Positions 1 to 6,037 of a stretch of DNA of 8,388 nt are shown here, piece after piece. A program made the translations under genes and the position numbers. The DNA is taken from NCBI GenBank assembly GCA_016222925.1, contig JACRQB010000133.1:1-8388 (forward strand), read 5' to 3'. Within the stretch, counting starts at the first letter, position 1, and the number at the start of each line of letters is the position of its first letter. The DNA comes from Nitrospirota bacterium (GTDB taxonomy: Bacteria; Nitrospirota; Nitrospiria; Nitrospirales; Nitrospiraceae). The notes beneath the pieces are model-generated. The model did not search any database. It was not told the origin of the DNA and saw nothing but the letters and a program-made list of their open reading frames with translations.

Positions 1-95
1 GGGCCTCGCTACCGCGACGTGAGCTGCCCTAAACACGAAATTCCCTGTTAAGATGTCACCCCTTCACCCACAATGTAGCCAAGGAACAGTATACG

Positions 96-1484
96 ATGAC
101 GACTCCCTCACAATCTCGTGCTGTGCTGGTGGCGATTCAGACCCCCCGGGTGACTGGGGAGGAGCTGGACAGCTCGCTGCACGAGCTCACACGTCTGGTA
201 AAAACCCTCGGGTACTCTGTCGTGGGCCACATCACTCAAAAACGGAGTTCCGATAAATTGGCGACGGTCCTAGGGCAGGGTAAACTCACCGAATTGGCAC
301 GGTGGACTGGTGGGCCGGGAACAATCGCGGCGTCATTTGAAAAGCCGATGCACAAAGCGGCCTCGAAGCGCGAGGCTGCCGCATCAGACGAAGCAGAGGA
401 GTCAGAAGAAAGCGAATCGGATGAACCGAGCGAGACCTTACCCAGCCCACGCGAGCAGGCGCAGATTGTCATCGTGGACTGTGATCTGTCGCCGTCACAA
501 TTGAGGAATCTCGAACGTGCCGCGGGCGTGCCGGTGCTCGATCGCACCGGGGTCATCATTGAGATTTTCAGTCGACATGCTCGAACCAGAGCAGCCCAGC
601 TTCAAGTACAAATCGCAAGGCTCAATTATCTGGCGCCACGGGTGCGCGAAACCGGTGGCGGGAGTGAGCGGCAAGGCGGGGGGGTCGGCGGCAAAGGGGC
701 AGGAGAGACGAGTCTTGAGCTCGATAAGCGCAGAATTCGCGATCGCCTGAAAGAGCTCAGAACCGAATTGGCGGCCATCGGGGATGAGCATCTCACGCGT
801 CGCGCGAGACGGGAAAATGAATTAACCGTCGCGCTTGTCGGGTACACCAATGCCGGCAAATCCTCGCTGATGCGAGCGATGACGGGCAGCGAGGTGCTGG
901 TGGCCGACAAGTTGTTCGCCACACTCGATACCACGATCCGTCCACTCTATCCCGAAACGCGTCCTAAAGTGCTCATGAGCGATACGGTGGGATTCATCAA
1001 AAAACTCCCGCATGACCTGGTGGCATCGTTCAAGTCGACCCTGGATGAAACGGCCTGCGCCTCACTGGTGTTGTTTGTCGTCGATGCCTCAGATCCGTCC
1101 TTCCGGTCTCAACTTGAGGTGACGCGGAAGGTGTTGGCTGAAGTGGGCGCCACGGATAGTCCCAGTCTCTTGGTGCTCAATAAACAAGATCGGCTCGGAC
1201 CGGACGAGATTGTCTCGCTGAAGTCTGAATATCCCGACGCCGTGTTTCTGTCCACGAGAAGCCAAGACGATCTGAAAATGTTGCGTGAGCGCATCATGCG
1301 GTACTTTGAGAGCGAGATGCTCGACGAGGAATTACATATTCCGTTTACAGCTCAAAAGATCCTGGCAGAGATCCGCACTCGGATGCGGATCTTGTCCGAA
1401 CACTATGATGCCCAGGGACTTACGGTACGGGTGCGATCGACCCCTGAGAACCTGACGGTGATTAAAAAGAAGCTTAGCCAATGA
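96..1484 (+). CDS. hflX: GTPase HflX (ribosome-associated)
   Basis: 462 residues. HflX is a translational GTPase-like protein that binds the 50S subunit and splits or rescues stalled ribosomes, mainly under stress; it acts in the cytoplasm. The order of parts fits the family: an N-terminal HflX domain (about 10-175, including LSPSQLRNLER at 131-141), a glycine-rich linker (187-204, ending GAGETSLE), a helical stretch, then the G domain. G1 is GYTNAGKSS (249-257), G3 is DTVGF (296-300) and G4 is NKQD (362-365). The G5 position reads STR (386-388), where the family usually has SA. A short C-terminal domain follows. Odd point: an extra, very acidic segment at about 80-117 (for example SDEAEESEESESDEPSE) interrupts the N-terminal domain. 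The start is ATG at 96, with AAGGAA at 81-86 as ribosome binding site. The gene is convergent with the zinc peptidase, 28 bp away. I see no strong promoter in the 95 bases before it; that stretch may hold the end of an upstream gene. Confidence 0.95.
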   Translation: MTTPSQSRAVLVAIQTPRVTGEELDSSLHELTRLVKTLGYSVVGHITQKRSSDKLATVLGQGKLTELARWTGGPGTIAASFEKPMHKAASKREAAASDEAEESEESESDEPSETLPSPREQAQIVIVDCDLSPSQLRNLERAAGVPVLDRTGVIIEIFSRHARTRAAQLQVQIARLNYLAPRVRETGGGSERQGGGVGGKGAGETSLELDKRRIRDRLKELRTELAAIGDEHLTRRARRENELTVALVGYTNAGKSSLMRAMTGSEVLVADKLFATLDTTIRPLYPETRPKVLMSDTVGFIKKLPHDLVASFKSTLDETACASLVLFVVDASDPSFRSQLEVTRKVLAEVGATDSPSLLVLNKQDRLGPDEIVSLKSEYPDAVFLSTRSQDDLKMLRERIMRYFESEMLDEELHIPFTAQKILAEIRTRMRILSEHYDAQGLTVRVRSTPENLTVIKKKLSQ

Positions 1485-1512
1485 TGGGCGAGCATGTGTA
1501 CCTGGGCCGGGC

Positions 1513-2199
1513 CTATCGCCGGAGGAAGCCGATCCAGCGCCAGAGGTTCAGCAGACTGGCGAGAGAGGCCGCCACGTAGGTCAGTGCGGCGGCGGTGAGG
1601 ATACTGCGAGCCCCCCGCTCATCATCAGACGACAAGTACCGGCCCTGTCGGAGGACGGGAAGGGCACGCCCGAAGCTGGCGTCCCACTCGACGGGAAGCG
1701 TAACGAGGTGGACCAGCGTGGAGATCCCCATCGTCGCCATTCCGGCCATCAGAACGACGACACTCGCCAACGGGGTGCGCGCGACTGCCGCCGCGATGGG
1801 AATGCCCATCATCAGGACCGCCCCCACCTTTTCTGCGCCTTGTGCGATCCGCACAAGCTTGGTGCGTTCCGCCAGCGGCTGGTACCCCAGGTGGTCTTGA
1901 ATGGCATGTCCGACTTCGTGGGCGGCGATCGTAATTGCCGTGAGGGATTTTCCATCGAAGATCGCGGGCGTCAGGCGAACCGCTTTGCTGACCGGATCGT
2001 AGTGGTCGCCCGTCTCGGTCGGTTCCACTTTGATATGTTGCAAGTCAAACCGATTGAGCAAGTGCCGGGCCAATTCTGCCCCGGTTCCCGGATAGTCCGG
2101 ACGGGGGGCGCTATGCTTGGCAAAGACGCGCCTGGTCCAGAGCTGTGGCCCGAGTATGACCAGACCGACGATGATCAAGAGCAGAATGAGACGTACCAT
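1513..2199 (-). CDS. Membrane zinc metallopeptidase, YugP/Zn_peptidase_2 type
   Basis: 228 residues, matching the usual size of this family of membrane-bound neutral zinc peptidases (Bacillus YugP-like, Pfam Zn_peptidase_2). The natural substrate is not known. Order seen: an N-terminal membrane helix (4-20); a soluble part with the family signature DHYDPVSKAVRLT (65-77); the zinc motif HEVGH (94-98), giving two His ligands and the catalytic Glu; a long hydrophobic segment (about 126-168, probably two helices); LPVEWDAS (168-175), whose Glu is the likely third ligand; and a hydrophobic C-terminus (199-225). The active site is presumably close to the membrane surface. The start is the ATG at 2199; the region before it, on the minus strand, has only a GGGGAAA-like ribosome binding site. 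The gene is transcribed away from the reductase and toward hflX. No operon partner is visible. The family assignment is firm; the biological role is unknown. Confidence 0.88.
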   Translation of the reverse strand: MVRLILLLIIVGLVILGPQLWTRRVFAKHSAPRPDYPGTGAELARHLLNRFDLQHIKVEPTETGDHYDPVSKAVRLTPAIFDGKSLTAITIAAHEVGHAIQDHLGYQPLAERTKLVRIAQGAEKVGAVLMMGIPIAAAVARTPLASVVVLMAGMATMGISTLVHLVTLPVEWDASFGRALPVLRQGRYLSSDDERGARSILTAAALTYVAASLASLLNLWRWIGFLRR

Positions 2200-2297
2200 T
2201 GTATTCCGATTTCCCCACCACGCTTATGAGACGGCTTTCTCTCTTCACAGGCTACCACAATTGAAGACAAATCACCGAGAGACACAACGCAGGGCGG

Positions 2298-2338
2298 AGG
2301 ACGGATCTCCTCTGCTCAGCTGAATGAATTGCCGTCCT
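2298..2338. repeat. Inverted repeat, 7-bp arms, in the divergent intergenic region
   Basis: AGGACGG at 2298-2304 is the exact reverse complement of CCGTCCT at 2332-2338, with 27 bases between. A competing smaller hairpin (GAGGA 2297-2301 with TCCTC 2308-2312) uses the same left side. It lies between the divergent zinc peptidase and reductase genes, about 17 bp before the promoter-like element, so it could be an operator. Inverted repeats of this length with such a spacing also arise by chance. There is no T-tract on either strand, so it is not a classical terminator. Confidence 0.3.
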
Positions 2339-2341
2339 GGC

Positions 2342-2390
2342 TGTGATCGGATAACCTTTCCCATCGGCGCCTGGTGCGGTATCCTACTGC
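2342..2390 (+). promoter_or_regulatory. Promoter-like element, shared with the S26-like gene
   Basis: A candidate -10 TATCCT (2380-2385) lies 17 bases after a weak -35 TTTCCC (2357-2362). The case rests mainly on similarity: 2355-2390 aligns without gaps to 4683-4718 (and to its duplicate 4799-4834), 29 of 36 bases identical. The blocks CCTTTCC, GGTGCGGTAT and CTGC are fully conserved. Weaker similarity extends upstream to 2342 (about 37 of 49). In both places a GAGG-type ribosome binding site follows about 20 bases after the -10. The predicted start of transcription is near 2392. The -35 is poor by sigma-70 rules, so either an alternative sigma factor or an activator might be involved. Confidence 0.5.
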
Positions 2391-2414
2391 AACCCAAGAC
2401 CAACGAGGTATTTT

Positions 2415-2510
2415 GTGAAGCGTGCTGTCACATGTGTGTTGCATCAGATACAGAAGGGTGAATACCTCATCGCGACGGACCCAGGCTTGAAATATGTCCA
2501 CCACGTATGA
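2415..2510 (+). CDS. Possible leader ORF overlapping the reductase start
   Basis: A 31-codon ORF starts with GTG at 2415, has a good ribosome binding site (ACGAGG, 2403-2408, six bases before) and ends with TGA at 2508-2510. The stop lies 17 bases inside the reductase gene (start 2494, different frame). The peptide begins MKRAVTCVL and ends PGLKYVHHV. I recognise no family. The ribosome binding site here is much better than the one in front of the reductase ATG, so the arrangement would suit translational coupling. It could equally be a chance ORF, or the GAGG could simply help recruit ribosomes to the nearby ATG. Confidence 0.3.
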   Translation: MKRAVTCVLHQIQKGEYLIATDPGLKYVHHV

Positions 2511-3687
2511 CGTCATCGTAGTCGGCAGTGGACCAGCCGGCGCTTGCGCGGCGTGGCGTCTGGCTCAGGCAGGTGTCGCGGTCGCCGTCCTCGAGCAGGC
2601 CGCGCTGCCGCGGTACAAAACGTGCGGAGGCGGTCTGGTGGGACGGGCCATGCAGGCGCTGCCTCTGGATGTGCGTCACGTCACCGAACAAGAGTGCCAT
2701 ACGGCGCAACTCAGTTTTTTGCGTGCCGGATTGTCCTTCACGACTCATCGACCGACTCCGATCATCTCCATGACAATGCGCGATCAGTTTGACTATGCCC
2801 TTCTTTCCGCAGCTCAAACAGCCGGAGCAGTCGTCCACCAACAATGTGCCGTCGAGAAGGCTTCGTTCGACAGCGATGTCGTCACGCTCACCACCAACAG
2901 AGGCTCGATGAAGGCCAAGTTCGTCATTGCAGCCGACGGGGCGCTCAGCACGGTTGCCCGAACCATGGGAATGGCCGATGGACGCGTCCTTATTCCGGCG
3001 CTTGAATATGAAGTGACGGTGCCTCCTGACCAGTTGGACAGATTTCAAAATACAGCGAGATTCGATTTTGATCTGCTGCCTCATGGGTATGCCTGGGCTT
3101 TTCCCAAACGACAGCATCTCTCAATCGGCGTCCTGTCGATGGCGCAGCGGGGGAGTGATCTCAAATCTTCGATGGCGCGCTATCTCGACCTGCTCGGCTG
3201 TCGTTCCATCATGCAGGTGGAGCGACATGGCTTCGTCATTCCCATTCGACCGCGACGAGGGCCGTTCGTCGACAAGCGAATCCTGTTGGTGGGTGATGCC
3301 GCAGGCTTCGCCGATCCTGTGACCGGGGAAGGGATTACATTCGCCATTCAAAGCGGCCTGCTGGCGGCACAATCCTTGATTGAGACGCATCTTGAGGAGC
3401 AGTCCGTGCGACAGGCCTATGCCCATGCACTGGCTGAGACAATTCTGCCTGAACTACGAACAGGCCGATGGCTGGCCCAACTGCTCTACAACTGGCCTCG
3501 CACCAAATCATGGGCATTTGCACAACACGGTCAGCGCCTCTGTGAAGCGGTCACAGATGTGATGGCTGGAACGCGGACCTATCGAGAGTTGGCGTTCAAT
3601 TCCCGATCTCTCCTCAAACTGCTGACGCCAAACTGGTTCAGGAAATCAGCATACAGGCCTGCTCCGTCGCGCGATGGTCAGGTCTGA
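2494..3687 (+). CDS. FAD-dependent oxidoreductase, geranylgeranyl reductase family
   Basis: 397 residues, a typical length. The family reduces isoprenoid double bonds (for example geranylgeranyl groups of chlorophyll, quinones or lipids) or carries out related flavin chemistry. Seen: the N-terminal dinucleotide-binding fold with GSGPAG (11-16) and the ribose-binding Glu34 at the end of strand 2; PRYKTCGGG (39-47), the P-x-x-K-x-C-G-G signature typical of this family; ADGALS (147-152); GYAWAFPK (198-205); and the second FAD motif GDAAGFADPVTGEGI (267-281). No signal peptide or membrane helix is evident, so it is probably cytoplasmic or membrane-peripheral. The ATG at 2494 is chosen because the FAD motif follows directly; its ribosome binding site is weak (AGG near 2483). 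It is preceded by a promoter-like element and a possible leader ORF. The substrate cannot be told: no isoprenoid or photosynthesis genes lie nearby. Confidence 0.9.
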   Translation: MSTTYDVIVVGSGPAGACAAWRLAQAGVAVAVLEQAALPRYKTCGGGLVGRAMQALPLDVRHVTEQECHTAQLSFLRAGLSFTTHRPTPIISMTMRDQFDYALLSAAQTAGAVVHQQCAVEKASFDSDVVTLTTNRGSMKAKFVIAADGALSTVARTMGMADGRVLIPALEYEVTVPPDQLDRFQNTARFDFDLLPHGYAWAFPKRQHLSIGVLSMAQRGSDLKSSMARYLDLLGCRSIMQVERHGFVIPIRPRRGPFVDKRILLVGDAAGFADPVTGEGITFAIQSGLLAAQSLIETHLEEQSVRQAYAHALAETILPELRTGRWLAQLLYNWPRTKSWAFAQHGQRLCEAVTDVMAGTRTYRELAFNSRSLLKLLTPNWFRKSAYRPAPSRDGQV

Positions 3688-3745
3688 GAGCCAACAGCTC
3701 GTTCCGTTCCCGATGGACAACCTCATCGGATTATTCTCGACAGCA

Positions 3746-3776
3746 CCCATGACTAATCAGTCGGGTCTTGTCTTTT
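3746..3776 (+). terminator. Weak candidate terminator after the reductase
   Basis: CCC (3746-3748) and GACT (3751-3754) can pair with AGTC (3759-3762) and GGG (3763-3765), leaving an AT bulge and a 4-base loop. A pyrimidine-rich tail TCTTGTCTTTT (3766-3776) follows. The stem is short and bulged, so this is only suggestive. The rest of the 245-bp gap up to the next gene holds no ORF that I can support; a poor -10-like GATACT sits at 3870-3875 before the hydrolase. Confidence 0.3.
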
Positions 3777-3932
3777 CCACGGGAGAGAGGGATGATGCCG
3801 GGAGTCCAGTCACTCTGACATTGTCGACGACCTGAAGTAGCGCTCGAACTTTTCCTCTAACTACTGACTGATACTGGCCGTACATCCCGAGAGGACAGCG
3901 CAGGGTGATGCTGCGCGGTCACGGAGAACCAC

Positions 3933-4551
3933 ATGACAATTATCGACCAGGAATCGACCGATCTCACGACTCCGACAGGGACGATGCGGACCTATCTCTT
4001 TCGCCCTGTGGCGGGGGAACGCTATCCGGGGCTGGTCCTGTACTCGGAGATTTTCCAGGTCACCGGGCCGATCCGGCGCATGGCAGCGATGCTGGCGAGC
4101 CATGGATTTGTGGTGGCGGTACCGGAGATCTTCCACGAGATGGAGCCGGCCGGCACGGTATTGGCCTATGACGAAGCGGGCGCGGCACGTGGTAATCGCC
4201 ATAAGATCACCAAGACCTTGTTGAGCTATGACAGCGACGCACGCGCGGCGCTGAACTACCTGGCGTCGTCACCGCATTGCACCGGCAAGTTGGGGGTAGT
4301 GGGGATCTGCATTGGAGGCCATCTGGCGTTTCGCGCGGCGATGCAGCCCGATGTGCTGGCCGCCGCCTGTTTCTACGCCACGGACATTCATAAACGCAGC
4401 CTAGGGCGCGCATTTCCAGTGGCATGAGTTCAACGCCGCGCACGCGTTCATGCGCGACGAAGGTTCCCGCTATGATCCGGCTGCGGCCCGGATCTGCTAC
4501 GACATGGCATTGGAGCTATTTCATCGTCGGTTGGTCGAACGCGGAACATAG
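3933..4551 (+). pseudogene. Dienelactone hydrolase family gene, internal deletion and frameshift
   Basis: The first frame (3933-4427, 164 residues) reads as an alpha/beta hydrolase of the dienelactone hydrolase family: YSEIFQ (37-42, with Glu39 at the usual active-site Glu position), then the nucleophile elbow GICIGGH (124-130, Cys126), then ATDIHKRSLG. It then runs into RAFPVA and a stop. The family's C-terminus continues in another frame from about 4408: FQWHEFNAAHAFMRDEG, which holds the catalytic His, ending with TAG at 4549-4551. Between the two pieces roughly 45-55 family residues are absent, judged from memory of intact homologues; these would include the catalytic Asp. The missing length must be 2 modulo 3. 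Without Asp and His in one chain the product should be inactive as a hydrolase. Translation start: ATG 3933 with GGAGA (3923-3927), five bases before. The codons on both sides of the break still read like a conserved protein, so the loss is probably recent, or it is an assembly error. Confidence 0.85.
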
Positions 4552-4606
4552 TGGGAAATGACTCTGTGCTCGGCCTGCTCCCCGCCGGCGAGTCTTATTC
4601 CCTGAC

Positions 4607-4629
4607 GCCTCCCGCTTCAGTCGGGGGGC
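4607..4629. other. GC-rich hairpin between hydrolase remnant and tandem duplication
   Basis: GCCTCCCG (4607-4614) pairs with CGGGGGGC (4622-4629) over eight base pairs including one G-T wobble, with a 7-base loop. It stands about 55 bases after the stop of the hydrolase remnant and 17 bases before the duplicated unit. No T-tract follows on either strand, so intrinsic termination is doubtful; it may still mark the end of the upstream transcript. Confidence 0.4.
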
Positions 4630-4682
4630 AGGGTTGGCCTCCCTCCGCTCACAGACATATCGCCTAGGTTGTGACTGAATGC

Positions 4683-4718
4683 CCTTTCCTATCAGGCCCC
4701 GGTGCGGTATTCTCCTGC
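4683..4718 (+). promoter_or_regulatory. Promoter-like element, copy 1 (upstream, orphan)
   Basis: Candidate -10 TATTCT (4708-4713), with TTTCCT (4685-4690) 17 bases before it. The element matches the one in front of the reductase at 29 of 36 positions. It is followed by GAGAGGAG (4730-4737). In this copy it drives only the orphan start at 4756, but transcripts from it would read on through copy 2 into the S26-like gene. Confidence 0.45.
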
Positions 4719-4755
4719 GATTCACGAACGAGAGGAGCGTTGACTGAGCGTCCCA

Positions 4756-4794
4756 ATGCTCTGCTCACAGACATATCGCCTAGGTTGTGACTGA
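4756..4794 (+). other. Orphan start and 12-residue ORF made by the duplication
   Basis: The first copy of the S26-like start codon (ATG 4756) now reads into the second repeat unit and stops at TGA 4792-4794, giving MLCSQTYRLGCD. It is best seen as a by-product of the tandem duplication and not as a gene. If it is translated it could act as a short upstream ORF before the real start. Confidence 0.5.
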
Positions 4795-4798
4795 ATGC

Positions 4799-4834
4799 CC
4801 TTTCCTATCAGGCCCCGGTGCGGTATTCTCCTGC
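4799..4834 (+). promoter_or_regulatory. Promoter-like element, copy 2 (next to the S26-like gene)
   Basis: Identical to copy 1, 116 bp downstream: candidate -10 TATTCT at 4824-4829 and TTTCCT at 4801-4806. Transcription would begin near 4836, only about 10 bases before the ribosome binding site GAGAGGAG (4846-4853). Two tandem copies could raise expression of the downstream gene. Confidence 0.45.
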
Positions 4835-4871
4835 GATTCACGAACGAGAGGAGCGTTGACTGAGCGTCCCA

Positions 4872-5842
4872 ATGCTCTCCTACCTGTCCCTCGCCCTTGA
4901 GCGATCTTCGAATCATGTTGCCCTCTGTCTGCTTATAGCATGGAGTGGGCTCTGGGCTGCGTGCAGTACTGCGCCTGTGGCTCGCACTGACGGTGAGAGC
5001 GAGTCACAAGCTGTGTTTCATCAGCTGGCCAGCCTGGAGGTGGCATCGAATCGTTTGTACCAGTCGATTGCGGACCAAGCCGATGTGGCGGGGTTCAGCC
5101 ATCAGCTGGAGGTCGAGTCTGATCTTATTAGTCCGTTCACACCATCCGAGAGGGAACGCATCGCGCAGTCATTTGTGCGCTCACTCAAAGTCATGCTGTT
5201 CGATCTGGCCCCGGAATACTTCTGGGAGCACCATCTCGCGCTCTACTACGCCGCAACCTTGTCGGCTCAAGAGGCCCGGCGATTGGTCGAGGGATATGAC
5301 AACGAAATTCTCAACCCGACGTCCCGAGTGCAAGAACTCCGCTGGAATTTCGTGACAGACCGTCTGCCGGACCTGTTACCCGCAGTGCGGACCCGGTCAC
5401 ATCGGTTCCAGATCTCACATGAGGCGATGGTCCCGGCGCTCTTGCCGGGAGACCACGTGATCACGCACAAGGCTGCGTATCATGCGACCGATCCTCAAAT
5501 GGGACACTTTTCCTTCACCGCGTGATCGGGGTTCCCGGCGATCGAATCAAAGTTCATAATCAGGTCGTGTCGGTGAACGACGAGGCCTTGATCGAACCCT
5601 ATGTGGAACATACCGACCCGTCCAGCATGTCCGGAAACGTCCGTGATAACCTTGGGCCTGTCACCGTGCCTCCCGACACCTACTTCGTCTTGGGTGACAA
5701 TCGGGAAGAGAGCCTGGATAGTCGATTCTTGGGACCGATCAGTAAGGAGCACATTCTGGGGCGGGCGATGTTCATCTACTGGTCGGTTAATCCAGGCACG
5801 AGAACTCCACGCTGGGACCGCCTCAATCAACCGGTGCAGTAG
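4872..5842 (+). pseudogene. Signal peptidase I-like (S26) protein with N-terminal extra domain, frameshifted
   Basis: Frame 1 (4872-5525, 217 residues): hydrophobic segment (about 15-30) ending in WAAC, a poor lipobox or a signal anchor; a helical domain (about 45-170) faintly like DUF2059; then the S26 start, FQISHEAMVPALLPGDHV. After DPQMG it runs to an early stop. The family resumes in another frame: LFLHRVIGVPGDRI (from about 5507), then the GDNREESLDSR box (5693-5725), GRA, and TAG at 5840-5842. Against E. coli LepB about 12 residues are missing at the break, fitting a deletion of 1 modulo 3 bases (about 37). The position of catalytic Ser90 is Ala185, and that of Lys145 reads His (codon 5516-5518), so even an intact form may not have been a classical peptidase. 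The start is uncertain: ATG 4872 is 18 bases from AGGAG (4849-4853); an in-frame CTG at 4860 has ideal spacing; TTG at 4856 opens a 14-codon dead-end frame. Confidence 0.8.
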
Positions 5843-5891
5843 CCGCAGTGGTGACACATCCGTGTGAGGCAGTACCGTGGCGCCCTCTTAC

Positions 5892-5920
5892 TTGCGAGTC
5901 CAGGTTTCTCATGGTATCTG
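5892..5920 (+). promoter_or_regulatory. Candidate promoter of the sensor-phosphatase gene
   Basis: TTGCGA (5892-5897) and TATCTG (5915-5920) are 17 bases apart, matching 4 of 6 and 3 of 6 sigma-70 consensus positions. They lie 118 bases before the GTG start. It differs from the element shared by the reductase and S26-like genes. The remaining bases of the 195-bp gap show no ORF or RNA that I can support. Confidence 0.3.
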
Positions 5921-6037
5921 GACCAAGCCAGGTGAATCTTGTTCGATGCCGCGCCGGCCCGACATTCGAGGATTCGAAGGCGCGTGTCATGATGGCTGAT
6001 CCGCGCGTGAAAAGAACAGCCTGACGGGAGTCTCACT

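Larger units (their letters stand above)
4647..4878 (+). repeat. Perfect 116-bp direct tandem duplication
   Basis: Bases 4647-4762 are repeated without change at 4763-4878, directly adjacent. Each unit runs from GCTCACAGACATATCG through the promoter-like element and ribosome binding site to ATGCTCT, the first seven bases of the S26-like gene. Copy 1 therefore carries an orphan start and copy 2 the working one. The flanking bases differ immediately outside (4646 C versus 4762 T; 4763 G versus 4879 C), so the unit length is exact. Identity of 116/116 points to a recent event, or to an assembly artefact. Together with 4552-4646 this accounts for the 320-bp gene-free stretch before the S26-like gene. 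Confidence 0.97.

Noticed and set aside
1..95. Tail of an upstream gene, or an hflX promoter
   Set aside because: Several frames end in stops within the first 50 bases, none with recognisable sequence. TAAGAT at 49-54 is a possible -10, but no -35 accompanies it.
1708..2229. 173-codon open frame on the plus strand
   Set aside because: Opposite the zinc metallopeptidase, which carries HEVGH and family signatures in its own frame.
2373..2390. Sigma-54 type promoter (GG...GC) in the shared element
   Set aside because: The distance from the GG at 2373 to the GC at 2389 is 16 bases; sigma-54 needs 12 between these positions, and the intervening consensus is absent.
2467..3117. 216-codon open frame on the minus strand
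   Set aside because: Antisense to the first half of the FAD reductase, whose own motifs are clear; no ribosome binding site or domain of its own.
4607..4629. Intrinsic terminator
   Set aside because: The hairpin is strong enough but no run of T follows on either strand, so it is listed only as a hairpin.
5504..5525. Programmed -1 ribosomal frameshift joining the two S26 frames
   Set aside because: No X-XXY-YYZ slippery heptamer in frame, and the joined product would still lack about 12 conserved residues; a deletion explains it better.
5843..6037. Remnant gene or small RNA between the S26-like gene and the regulator
   Set aside because: Short frames (for example one ending VMMADPRVKRTA) show no family resemblance, and the small inverted repeat ACAC/GTGT near 5855 is too short to support an RNA or terminator.
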